Assembly: GCF_001428825.1 (NCBI RefSeq)
Contig: NZ_LMIT01000009.1
Span: forward strand, 194,364-258,363
DNA length: 64,000 nt
Reading direction: 5' to 3'
From: Nocardioides sp. Root240
GTDB taxonomy: Bacteria > Actinomycetota > Actinomycetes > Propionibacteriales > Nocardioidaceae
In this document: positions 54,169 through 62,156 of the stretch, piece after piece
Layout: every line of letters starts with the position of its first letter
How positions within the stretch are numbered: position 1 is the first letter of the stretch
Program-made: the position numbers and the translations under genes
The notes under the pieces: generated by a model
The model's database searches: none
What the model was told of the DNA's origin: nothing
The model's input: the letters and a program-made list of their open reading frames with translations, nothing else

Positions 54169-54225
54169 GATGCCTGTGACGTGGGGGAGCGGTGCCGGGT
54201 TCCACGAGGAGCGAGGACACCGAGG

Positions 54226-54239
54226 TGGAACACGTTTCA
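54226..54239. promoter_or_regulatory. KstR-like operator upstream of the ABC operon
   Basis: TGGAACACGTTTCA matches TNNAACNNGTTNNA at every fixed position. It lies 43 bases upstream of the -10 candidate TAGTCT. Confidence 0.5.
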
Positions 54240-54256
54240 GTTTTTCCTCCGAAGGG

Positions 54257-54272
54257 CGTGACCCGGGTCACA
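54257..54272. promoter_or_regulatory. CRP/GlxR-like site at the ABC operon promoter
   Basis: CGTGA-CCCGGG-TCACA contains GTGA-N6-TCAC, with GTGACC/GGTCAC as a perfect inverted repeat. It covers the expected -35 position. Confidence 0.5.
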
Positions 54273-54281
54273 CGGCGCCGT

Positions 54282-54287
54282 TAGTCT
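54282..54287 (+). promoter_or_regulatory. -10 box of the ABC operon
   Basis: TAGTCT. The predicted transcript starts near 54294, giving a leader of about 60 bases before TTG 54356. Confidence 0.4.
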
Positions 54288-54355
54288 GATAGAGGTCTCA
54301 TCGAGACTTCGTCCCGGCAGTGAATCCCAGCAGAGCTCCCCGAAGGGATTGGGTC

Positions 54356-55855
54356 TTGTCTCTGGTACGTCTCGCGCGCCTGATCGGCGCGTCCTCGCTC
54401 GTCCTCGTCCTCGCCGCCTGCGGCTCCCGCCTCGACCCGGACACCGTCGCTGACGCCAGCGGCGGCGGCAACAGCTCCGGAGGCACGGGCAACGGCTCGT
54501 CGCTCGGTGGCGACGCCGGCTCCGGCGACCTCGGTGACGCCGGTACGGGCGACCCCGGTGCGTCCGGCGGTGACGCCGGTGCGACCGGTGGTCCCGCAGT
54601 CAACGGCGGCGCCGGAGGCAGTGGCTCCGGCGGCAGCGGCGGCGGTGGTGGCGGCGGCACGGGTGGTGGCGGCACCAAGGGCTCCGCGTCGGGCGGTGTG
54701 AAGGCCGGCTCGTGCGCGGGCTTCAAGAACCAGAAGGGGATCACCGACAAGACGATCACCCTCGCCAACATCTCCGACATCTCCGGCCCGGTGCCGGGCA
54801 TCTTCGAGTCGGCCCAGCAGGCGACCCGCGCGTACATCGAGTACTTCAACGCCTCCAACACGATCTGCGGCCGCAAGCTCGAGCTGGTCAACCTCGACAG
54901 CCGCGCCGACGCCGGTGCCGACCAGCAGGGCTACGTCAAGGCGTGCGACAACGCGTTCGCGGCGGTCGGCTCGATGTCCGCCTTCGACAGCGGCGGTGCC
55001 GGCACGGCCAACAGCTGCGGTCTCCCCGACCTCCGCGCGGTCACGGTGAACCCGGAGCGCCAGGCGTGCAAGACCTGCTTCGCGGCGTACTCGATCCGGA
55101 CGAACCTGATCCCCGACTCGGCGGCCAAGTGGCTCGGCTCGAAGTACCCGAGCGCGGTCAAGAACGCAGCCGTCCTCTACATCAACGCCGGCGCGGCCCC
55201 GGTCAACGCCAAGAGCATGGCGGCGGGCTACGAGAAGGGTGCCGGCTGGGACGTGAAGTACCTGCAGGGCATCGACGTGGCCGAGTTCAACTTCGCGCCC
55301 TACGTCCAGCAGATGAAGGACAAGGGCATCAAGGCCGTGGCCTACCAGGGTCCGTACCAGAACACCGTGAAGCTCCAGCAGGCCATGCAGCAGCAGGGCT
55401 TCAAGCCGGACTTCTTCCTCCAGGACCCGACGATCTACGACGCCCGCTACCTCCAGCAGGCCGGCAGCCTCGCCGACAACGTCTACATCTACTCGGCCAA
55501 CGACCTGTTCGAGAACCGCAACAACGCCGAGATCCAGCTCTACCTGTCCTACCTCCAGCAGGTGAAGCCGGGCGCGGTCCCGAACTACTACGGCCTCTAC
55601 GCCTGGTCGGCCACCCGCCTGTTCGTCGAGAAGGCGGTCGCCCTCGGCGGCAAGCTCGACCGCGCCTCGCTGGTGCAGGCGGTGCGCAGCACGACGAGCT
55701 GGTCCGGCAACGGTGCGCACACCCCGATGAACCTGGGGACGGCGAACACCCCGCCCTGCCTGAAGGTCGCCCAGTACAAGGGCGGCAAGTGGCAGCAGGT
55801 CTCGCCGGGCAACTACATGTGCGGCCGGGTCGTCAACTCCGGCATCGGCGGCTGA
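54356..55855 (+). CDS. ABC transporter substrate-binding lipoprotein, branched-chain amino-acid type
   Basis: A 499-residue lipoprotein: signal LARLIGASSLVLVLAACGSR (lipobox Cys22), an unusual Gly/Ser/Asp/Ala-rich linker of ~85 residues with GDAG repeats (residues ~30-115), then a type I periplasmic-binding fold (ITLANISDISGPVPGIFESA, LVNLDSRADAGADQQGYVKA). The fold is that of LivJ-like receptors, but actinobacterial members bind varied ligands including aromatic and steroid acids. TTG 54356 is preferred over in-frame GTG 54320 because GAAGGGA lies seven bases before it and it gives a clean signal peptide. First gene of a seven-gene operon. Confidence 0.82.
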   Translation: MSLVRLARLIGASSLVLVLAACGSRLDPDTVADASGGGNSSGGTGNGSSLGGDAGSGDLGDAGTGDPGASGGDAGATGGPAVNGGAGGSGSGGSGGGGGGGTGGGGTKGSASGGVKAGSCAGFKNQKGITDKTITLANISDISGPVPGIFESAQQATRAYIEYFNASNTICGRKLELVNLDSRADAGADQQGYVKACDNAFAAVGSMSAFDSGGAGTANSCGLPDLRAVTVNPERQACKTCFAAYSIRTNLIPDSAAKWLGSKYPSAVKNAAVLYINAGAAPVNAKSMAAGYEKGAGWDVKYLQGIDVAEFNFAPYVQQMKDKGIKAVAYQGPYQNTVKLQQAMQQQGFKPDFFLQDPTIYDARYLQQAGSLADNVYIYSANDLFENRNNAEIQLYLSYLQQVKPGAVPNYYGLYAWSATRLFVEKAVALGGKLDRASLVQAVRSTTSWSGNGAHTPMNLGTANTPPCLKVAQYKGGKWQQVSPGNYMCGRVVNSGIGG

Positions 55856-55865
55856 GAGGTCGACG

Positions 55866-57848
55866 ATGAGCTCCCTGTTCGCCTTCACGCTGCTGGGCCT
55901 GTTCACGGGCGCGGCCTACGCGATCATGGCCTCGGGGCTGGTGCTGACCTACACCACGACGCGGGTCTTCAACATCGCCCACGGTGCCTTCGGCATGGTG
56001 CTGGCCTTCACGTTCTGGGACTTCACCCAGCGCCAGGGCCTGCCCACGGTGGTCTCGCTGATCCTGGTGCTCGGCGTGGTGGCCCCGGCGATCGGCTGGT
56101 TCATCCAGCGCTTCGTCACCCGCGGCCTCGGTGAGGGACCGGTCTCGGTCGCCCTGGTCGTCACGGTCGGCCTCCTGGTCGGCCTGATCGGCCTCGCCCA
56201 GCAGATCTGGAAGCCCCAGCCGCGCGTGCTGCTCCCGTTCTACCCGGAGACGGGCTGGCAGCTCGGCGACACCTACATCACCGCGCACCAGGTGATCACG
56301 ATCGTCTGCTCGATCATCGTCGCGCTCGGCCTCTACCTCCTGCTCAACCGCACCCGGATCGGTACGGCGATGCGGGCCTCGGTCGACAACCCGGACCTGC
56401 TCAAGCTGTTCGGCGGACGTCCCGACACGGTCGCCGCGCTGGCGTGGGCGATCGGCATGTCGCTCGCGGCCCTCGGCGGCATCCTGCTGACGCCGGTCGT
56501 CGGCCTCGACTACTTCTCGCTGACGCTGCTGGTCATCAACGCCTACGCCGCCGCGATGCTCGGACGCCTCAAGAGCCTGCCGCTGACCTTCGCCGGCGCG
56601 ATGGGCCTGGGCGTCCTCGAGTCGTGGGCAGTGGCCTACCTGCCGACCGACGGCTTCTGGTCGACGATCCGCCCGGTCATCCCGGCCCTCTTCCTCTTCG
56701 CGATCGTCGTGATCATGCCGCAGGCGCAGCTGCGCATCGGCCAGGTCAAGGGCATCATCGCCGCGCCCGTGCCCTCGATGACCCGCGCGGCGGGCTCCGG
56801 GGGCGTGCTGCTCGCGTTCGCCTTCGTGCTGATCTCGCTGGTGTCGCGGTCCGACGTGCTGCTGATCGGGGTCGCGGCGACGTACGCGATGGTGATGCTG
56901 TCCCTCGTCCTCCTCACCGGCTACGGCGGCCACGTGTCCCTGGCCCAGTTCACCTTCGCCGGCGTGGGCGCGCTGGCCTACGCCAAGCTCGACGAGCCGA
57001 ACCTGTTCGGTCTCGCGATGGCCGGACTGATCGCGGCCGGCGTGGGCGCCCTCGTGGCGCTCCCGGTGTTGCGGCTGACCGGGCTCTACCTCGCCCTGTC
57101 GACGCTCGCCTTCGCGGTGCTGATGGACAAGATGATCTTCCAGGCCGAGTACGCCTTCAAGTTCAACGGCGTGCTGGCGACCGAGCGGCTCTCGATCCTC
57201 GGGGTGCGGATCGGGAGTGACCGGTCCTACGTCTGGTTCATGGTGCTGTCCTTCGTGCTGATGGGCCTGTTCCTGCTGTGGCTGCGCCGTGGTGCGCTCG
57301 GGCGGCTGCTGATCGCGATGCGCGACAGCCCGTCGGGCTGCGGCACGCTCGGCCTCGACCTGCGCTGGTTCCGCGTCGGCCTGTTCTCCCTGTCGGCCGG
57401 CATGGCGGGCCTCGCGGGCGGCCTGTTCGCCGGCCTGCGCGGCACGGTCGGTGCGGCCGACTTCCTCTACTTCCAGTCGCTGCTGGTGCTCCTGCTCGCG
57501 GTCGTCTTCGGCGTCACCTCGGTCACGGGCGCGATGCTCGGCGGCACCGCGCTGATGCTGCTGCCGGTGTGGCAGTCGTCGGCGCCGTCGCTGGCCGGCC
57601 TGCTGTTCGCCGTCCTCGGCTTCGGCGCCGTGCTCCTGGGCCGCGACCCGAACGGGATCGCGAACCACCTCTTCAAGCTCGGCCGGCTGGGCACCGGACG
57701 CCTGCTCCCGCAGTGGGAGCAGCAGTTCCGGTTGCGCCTCGACGGGCTGCTCAAGCCCGGGCGTCCTGCGCCCGCGCACTCGATCGACCGGGTCGACGAG
57801 GCCGTGACCGAGCCGATGACCGGGCCGATGAACCAGGGGGTCAGCTGA
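55866..57848 (+). CDS. Fused LivH-LivM-type ABC permease
   Basis: A 660-residue permease combining both branched-chain-type membrane subunits. Residues ~1-295 form the LivH-like half (AYAIMASGLVLTYTTTRVFN, GTAMRASVDNPDLLKLFGGR). Residues ~310-640 form the LivM-like half (LLTGYGGHVSLAQFTFAGVG, then LRWFRVGLFSLSAGMAGLAG). The GHVSLAQ segment is the usual LivM signature. Separate genes encode these in many bacteria. It lies 10 bases after the receptor gene, and the ATPase gene follows at once. Confidence 0.88.
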   Translation: MSSLFAFTLLGLFTGAAYAIMASGLVLTYTTTRVFNIAHGAFGMVLAFTFWDFTQRQGLPTVVSLILVLGVVAPAIGWFIQRFVTRGLGEGPVSVALVVTVGLLVGLIGLAQQIWKPQPRVLLPFYPETGWQLGDTYITAHQVITIVCSIIVALGLYLLLNRTRIGTAMRASVDNPDLLKLFGGRPDTVAALAWAIGMSLAALGGILLTPVVGLDYFSLTLLVINAYAAAMLGRLKSLPLTFAGAMGLGVLESWAVAYLPTDGFWSTIRPVIPALFLFAIVVIMPQAQLRIGQVKGIIAAPVPSMTRAAGSGGVLLAFAFVLISLVSRSDVLLIGVAATYAMVMLSLVLLTGYGGHVSLAQFTFAGVGALAYAKLDEPNLFGLAMAGLIAAGVGALVALPVLRLTGLYLALSTLAFAVLMDKMIFQAEYAFKFNGVLATERLSILGVRIGSDRSYVWFMVLSFVLMGLFLLWLRRGALGRLLIAMRDSPSGCGTLGLDLRWFRVGLFSLSAGMAGLAGGLFAGLRGTVGAADFLYFQSLLVLLLAVVFGVTSVTGAMLGGTALMLLPVWQSSAPSLAGLLFAVLGFGAVLLGRDPNGIANHLFKLGRLGTGRLLPQWEQQFRLRLDGLLKPGRPAPAHSIDRVDEAVTEPMTGPMNQGVS

Positions 57849-57849
57849 G

Positions 57850-58632
57850 ATGGGTGCACTGCTCGAGGTCGACGACGTCGTCGTGAAGTTCGGCGGCGTC
57901 ACCGCGGTCAACCGGGCCAACTTCACGGCCGAGCGCGGGCAGATCACCGGCCTGATCGGTCCCAACGGTGCGGGCAAGACCACCTGCTTCAACGTGATCA
58001 CCGGCCTGCAGCGCCCGACGTCGGGCCGGGTGCGCTACCGCGACCGCGACGTCTCCCGCTGGCCGGTCCACAAGCGCGCCAAGCACGGCATCGGCCGCAC
58101 CTTCCAGCGCCTGGAGGCGTTCGGCTCACTGAGCGTCCGCGACAACGTCCGGGTCGCCCACGACATCCACGGCGGCCCGCTCGCGTGGGTGCGGCCCTCC
58201 GGTCGCACGTCGCTCGAGATCGACGTCCTCCTCGATCGTGTGGGGATCGCCGAGTACGCCGACGAGCGCGCCGACTCGGTGCCGACCGGCACCGCGCGCC
58301 TGCTCGAGCTCGCGCGGGCGCTGGCCTGCAACCCGCAGCTGCTGCTGCTCGACGAGCCGTCCTCCGGCCTCGACGAGACCGAGACCGACGCCTTCGGCGA
58401 GCTCCTCAAGGACCTCGCCGCCGAGGGCGCGGCGATCCTCATGGTCGAGCACGACATGGACCTGGTGATGGCCGTCTGCGACGACATCCACGTCCTCGAC
58501 TTCGGCCAGATCATCGCGTCCGGGACGCCCGCCGCGGTGCGCACGGACCCGGCGGTCCAGCGCGCCTACCTCGGGTACGCCGAGACCGACCACGAGGGCG
58601 ACCACACCTCCGAGATGGGAGCCGTGTCGTGA
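57850..58632 (+). CDS. ABC transporter ATPase, LivG type
   Basis: A 260-residue ATPase with Walker A GPNGAGKTT, a LivG-like insert (GIGRTFQRLEAFGSLSVRDN), Q-loop and Walker B LLLLDEPSSGLDE, and H-loop MVEHDMDLVMAVCD. The signature motif is atypical: VPTGTARLLELARAL replaces LSxGxxRxLE, losing the first serine-glycine pattern. It pairs with the next ATPase to power the fused permease. The stop overlaps the next start (GTGA). Confidence 0.88.
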   Translation: MGALLEVDDVVVKFGGVTAVNRANFTAERGQITGLIGPNGAGKTTCFNVITGLQRPTSGRVRYRDRDVSRWPVHKRAKHGIGRTFQRLEAFGSLSVRDNVRVAHDIHGGPLAWVRPSGRTSLEIDVLLDRVGIAEYADERADSVPTGTARLLELARALACNPQLLLLDEPSSGLDETETDAFGELLKDLAAEGAAILMVEHDMDLVMAVCDDIHVLDFGQIIASGTPAAVRTDPAVQRAYLGYAETDHEGDHTSEMGAVS

Positions 58633-59336
58633 GCGTCCCCATCCTCGACGTCGTCGACCTGCACGCCGCCTACGGGCGCATCGAGGTCCTCCGCGGCGTC
58701 GACCTGTCGGTCCCGAAGGGCGCGGTCATGGCGCTCCTCGGCCCCAACGGCGCCGGCAAGTCCACCCTGGTCAAGGTGATCAGCGGCCAGAAGGAGGCCA
58801 CGTCGGGCGACATCCACCTCGCCGGCGTGCACGTGCGCAACGCCAAGTCCGACGACCTCGCGCGCGTCGGCCTCTGCACGGTCCCCGAGGGCCGGTCGGT
58901 CTTCCCGAACCTCACGGTCGAGGAGAACCTGCGCCTGATGTCGTACGCCGGCGTACCGACCGCGGCGATCCTGGAGACCGCCTACAGCTACTTCCCGCGG
59001 CTGCACGAGCGGCGCAACCAGCTCGCCGGCACGATGTCCGGCGGCGAGCAGCAGATGCTGGCGATGTCGCGGGCGCTCGCGTCCGACCCGGCGCTGCTGC
59101 TGCTCGACGAGCTCTCGATGGGCCTGGCGCCGCTGATCGTCGAGGAGCTCTACGACACCGTCGCCCGGATCGCCGAGTCCGGCGTCTCCATCCTCTGCAT
59201 CGAGCAGTTCGCCCGCACCGCGCTGCGGGTCTCCGACTATGCGGCCGTCATGTCCGGCGGTCGCATCGTGGCCACCGGTGAGCCCGGCGAGATCCTCGAC
59301 ACCATGGCCGACGTCATCCTGGGAGGGGCAGCATGA
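58629..59336 (+). CDS. ABC transporter ATPase, LivF type
   Basis: A 235-residue ATPase with Walker A GPNGAGKST, LivF-like VPEGRSVFPNLTVEENLRLM, signature MSGGEQQMLAMSRAL and Walker B LLLLDELSMGLAP, and the H-loop equivalent ILCIEQFARTAL, where Gln occupies the switch position as is usual in LivF. The canonical signature here complements the atypical one in its partner. The exported protein gene starts inside its stop (ATGA). Confidence 0.9.
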   Translation: MSVPILDVVDLHAAYGRIEVLRGVDLSVPKGAVMALLGPNGAGKSTLVKVISGQKEATSGDIHLAGVHVRNAKSDDLARVGLCTVPEGRSVFPNLTVEENLRLMSYAGVPTAAILETAYSYFPRLHERRNQLAGTMSGGEQQMLAMSRALASDPALLLLDELSMGLAPLIVEELYDTVARIAESGVSILCIEQFARTALRVSDYAAVMSGGRIVATGEPGEILDTMADVILGGAA

Positions 59337-60916
59337 CCCGCACGACTCGTCGTACCCGACTCCTGATCACCGGCGGGATCCTCGCCTCGACCCTGCCGCT
59401 GACCGGCGCCCCGGGGCTGACAGGTCAGGCGGCGCAGGCCGAGGACGGCGCACCCGCCTACGGCGGCTTCACCACCACCGCGTGGTCGACGCCGATCCGC
59501 ATCGAGGTCTACGAGCCGAGCCTGCCGATCCCGGTCGACGCCGGGATCGCGCAGCTCGAGTTCGACATGGGCTACAGCAAGGTGAAGGCCGACTCCGGCA
59601 TGTCGACCGGTCGCTCCAGCCTGTTCTGGCCCGGCGACCCGGTCGGCGAGGGCCTCAAGACCTTCGCCGAGCAGCTCGGCCTGCCCCCGACGCCGCTCAC
59701 CGCCAACGGGTACCCCGTCCAGGTCAACTCGCAGTACCCCGGCGACACCCCGACCCAGAAGGACAACAAGATCCCCGGGTCCATCCAGCAGACCACGTCC
59801 GGCGACCGCACCGCGATCGCCGAGACCGGCTTCACCCCCGACGGCGTGGTGCTCGGGCCGGACGCCGACGAAGGCACCGGAGGCGGTACGACGGGCAACC
59901 CGCTCGGCGACCTGGCCAACCAGCTCCAGGGCCTCCTGGGCGGCGCGAAGAAGGCATCGGCCCCGGGCAACCCGCTGGGCATGATCGCCGACGTCGACGG
60001 CTACGTGTCGGTCAGCAGGATGGACGCCACGAAGGGCCCCGTCAACGCGGCCTCCCGCGCCACGCTCGGCGAGGTCCGGCTGCTCGGCGGCCTGATCACG
60101 CTCGGTGGCGTCGAGACGGTCGCCAAGGTGACCACCGACGGCAAGACCGCCAAGGCGAGCGGCAAGGCCGTCTACGGCAAGATGGTGATCGCCGGCCAGG
60201 AGTTCGGCATCGGTCCCGACGGCGCGATCGTCTCGGGCAAGACCACGCCGATCCCGGGCCTTTCAGACCTGCCGGCCGACGCGCTCCAGCAGCTCGGCAT
60301 CACGTTCGTGGTGCCGAAGCCGGTCCGCACGGTCGAGGGCGACCAGGCCACCAGCGAGTCCGCGGCCCTGAAGGTCATCATCGAGACCAAGCTGCTCTCG
60401 CCGCTCCTCAAGGCGCTGCCCCTGAGCTCGATCACCAAGCTGATCCCCGACCTGCCCGGCCAGGCGGCCACGCTCAAGGGCGTGCTCTCCGGGCTCGGGT
60501 CGCTGTCGCCGAAGATCGTGCTGACGCTCGGCATCGCCCGCGCCACGGCCGACACGGTGCCGCCGATCTCGATCACCCCGGTGACGCCCGGAACGGTGAC
60601 CCCGCCGGTGGCCTCCTCGCCCAAGCCGGCGCAGGGTTCGGTCGGCGTACCGCCCGTCGCGGGCGCGCCGACCCCGGCCGGCGCCGCCCCGACGCCCGCC
60701 GCCGGTACGCCGGTCACCGACCTCGTCGACGCGGCCCCGGCCAGCTCCGGACTGCCCGACCTCTACTCCATCCCGGGGATGCTCCTGATCGCGGCCTTCG
60801 CCCTCGCGGCCGTCGCGGGCAGCTGGTTCCGCCGGCTCGGCGTCGCCGCGCTCGGCGCCGGCGCTCCCTGTGCCCACGGCCTCGAAAGCGGCCTCCCCGA
60901 CCTCCGCAAAGCCTGA
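59333..60916 (+). CDS. Large exported protein with C-terminal membrane anchor, ABC operon accessory
   Basis: A 527-residue protein of unrecognised family. The signal peptide (RLLITGGILASTLPLTGAPG, cleavage near AQAEDG) is followed by a ~380-residue outside region (for example GYVSVSRMDATKGPVNAASR), a Pro/Ala/Thr-rich stretch (~425-470) and a C-terminal membrane helix (IPGMLLIAAFALAAVAGSWF) with a short basic tail. Its ATG overlaps the LivF-type stop, so its production is tied to the transporter. It may help capture or pass the ligand through the wall. Confidence 0.7.
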   Translation: MTRTTRRTRLLITGGILASTLPLTGAPGLTGQAAQAEDGAPAYGGFTTTAWSTPIRIEVYEPSLPIPVDAGIAQLEFDMGYSKVKADSGMSTGRSSLFWPGDPVGEGLKTFAEQLGLPPTPLTANGYPVQVNSQYPGDTPTQKDNKIPGSIQQTTSGDRTAIAETGFTPDGVVLGPDADEGTGGGTTGNPLGDLANQLQGLLGGAKKASAPGNPLGMIADVDGYVSVSRMDATKGPVNAASRATLGEVRLLGGLITLGGVETVAKVTTDGKTAKASGKAVYGKMVIAGQEFGIGPDGAIVSGKTTPIPGLSDLPADALQQLGITFVVPKPVRTVEGDQATSESAALKVIIETKLLSPLLKALPLSSITKLIPDLPGQAATLKGVLSGLGSLSPKIVLTLGIARATADTVPPISITPVTPGTVTPPVASSPKPAQGSVGVPPVAGAPTPAGAAPTPAAGTPVTDLVDAAPASSGLPDLYSIPGMLLIAAFALAAVAGSWFRRLGVAALGAGAPCAHGLESGLPDLRKA

Positions 60917-60934
60917 TCGAAAGGGCCACACGCC

Positions 60935-61501
60935 ATGACTGCCTCCTCGACCCCAGCCAGCGGCGCCCGCACCGGCAGCCTCGGCACCATGCCGCGGGCC
61001 GGCCAGTCCCGCTCCGGCATCGCGCCGCTGAAGAACGACAACGCCGCGCTGCTGCAGGTCGTGCTGTTCTGGGTCGGCGCGATCCTGCTCCCGCTCGGCC
61101 TCGTGGTCATCGTGCTCGGCTGGTACGGCGCCGCGAACACGCCCTACCAGTACGACCAGCTGTCCTACCTCGTCTCCGGTGGCCTCCTCGGCCTCGGCCT
61201 GACCTTCTGCGGCGGCTTCCTCTACTTCGGCGCGTGGCTGGCGCGGATCGCCGCCGACGGCCGCGAGTCGTCGAAGCGGCTGGCCGACACCCTGTTGCTG
61301 CTCGCCGAGGTCTCCGCGACCGGAGCCACCACGGACGCGCAGGGCGTCGACCTGGGTGCGATCCCCGTCGTCGCCGGAGGCGGTACGACGATGCACCGCC
61401 GCGACTGCGCGCTGATCGCCCACCGTGACGACCTGGCCCCGGTCGGTGAGGCGAACGCCCACCTCACCGCGTGCCGGGTCTGCCGCCCCGGACGGGGGTG
61501 A
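60935..61501 (+). CDS. Membrane protein with Cys/His zinc-binding-like tail, ABC operon accessory
   Basis: A 188-residue protein with two membrane helices (LLQVVLFWVGAILLPLGLVV and SYLVSGGLLGLGLTFCGGFL), a helical cytoplasmic region and a C-terminal motif HRRDCALIAHRDDL and TACRVCRPG. The C-x-C...C-x-x-C spacing with histidine recalls the Ada-type metal-binding fold (HxxDC...CxxC). It could act as a cytoplasmic sensor or scaffold for the importer. A ribosome site AAAGGG precedes the ATG. Confidence 0.65.
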   Translation: MTASSTPASGARTGSLGTMPRAGQSRSGIAPLKNDNAALLQVVLFWVGAILLPLGLVVIVLGWYGAANTPYQYDQLSYLVSGGLLGLGLTFCGGFLYFGAWLARIAADGRESSKRLADTLLLLAEVSATGATTDAQGVDLGAIPVVAGGGTTMHRRDCALIAHRDDLAPVGEANAHLTACRVCRPGRG

Positions 61502-61502
61502 A

Positions 61503-62156
61503 ATGATGCCGGGTGTGGACGTCTCGACGGAGTCACCGCCCGGCACCGTGATGAGCGCCAAGGGCACCCGCCTCAACCGGCGTGGTCGCGAGACCCGCAA
61601 GCTGCTGCTGCGCGAGGCGGTCCACTGCCTCGCCGAGGGCGGCCCTGACGCGGTCAGCGCGAACGCCGTCGCCCGCCGCGCCGGCGCCACCTGGGGCACG
61701 ATCCAGCACCAGTTCGGCGATGCCGACGGCCTGTGGGCCGCGGTCCTCGAGCACATCGCGGGGCAGGCCGGTTTCGCCGCGATCCCGGTGCCCACGCACC
61801 CCGGCATCACCGAGCGCGTGGACGCCGTCGTCGACCTGATGTGGCGGGCCGTGCAGCTGCCCAGCGCGGTGGCGTTCTACCAGCTGCGGGCCGGGCTGCC
61901 GCACCGCCGCGAACAGCTGGAGGAGGGCTTCCCCCGCACCGCGCAGGCGATCGCGCGCTGGGACGAGGAGTGGGCCGCGCTGTGCGAGCGGTCCTTCGCC
62001 GGGCTCGGCATCGAGGCGGGCAAGCTGATGCGGGTGCGCCACCTGCTCCCGGGCGCGCTGCGCGGGCTCTTCGCCGAGGGCGACCTCGGTGGCTACGTCG
62101 ACGTCGACGAGGCCCGGATCGGGCTCAGGGACGCACTGACGGCGTACCTGGGCTGA
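61503..62156 (+). CDS. TetR family regulator, last gene of the ABC operon
   Basis: A 217-residue regulator with N-terminal helix-turn-helix (VSANAVARRAGATWGTIQHQ, then FGDADGLWAAVLEHI) and a helical ligand domain. The start is ATG 61503 (or 61506), two bases after the upstream stop, so it belongs to the operon. It may sense the imported compound or its CoA ester. The last 32 bases overlap the convergent MFS gene. Whether it binds the KstR-like box upstream is untested. Confidence 0.85.
   Translation: MMPGVDVSTESPPGTVMSAKGTRLNRRGRETRKLLLREAVHCLAEGGPDAVSANAVARRAGATWGTIQHQFGDADGLWAAVLEHIAGQAGFAAIPVPTHPGITERVDAVVDLMWRAVQLPSAVAFYQLRAGLPHRREQLEEGFPRTAQAIARWDEEWAALCERSFAGLGIEAGKLMRVRHLLPGALRGLFAEGDLGGYVDVDEARIGLRDALTAYLG

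Noticed and set aside
54440..54720. A tandem repeat array or recombination site in the Gly-rich stretch
   Set aside because: The repeats are codon-level (GGC GAC GCC GGT) and stay in frame within the receptor linker. There is no longer exact DNA repeat unit.
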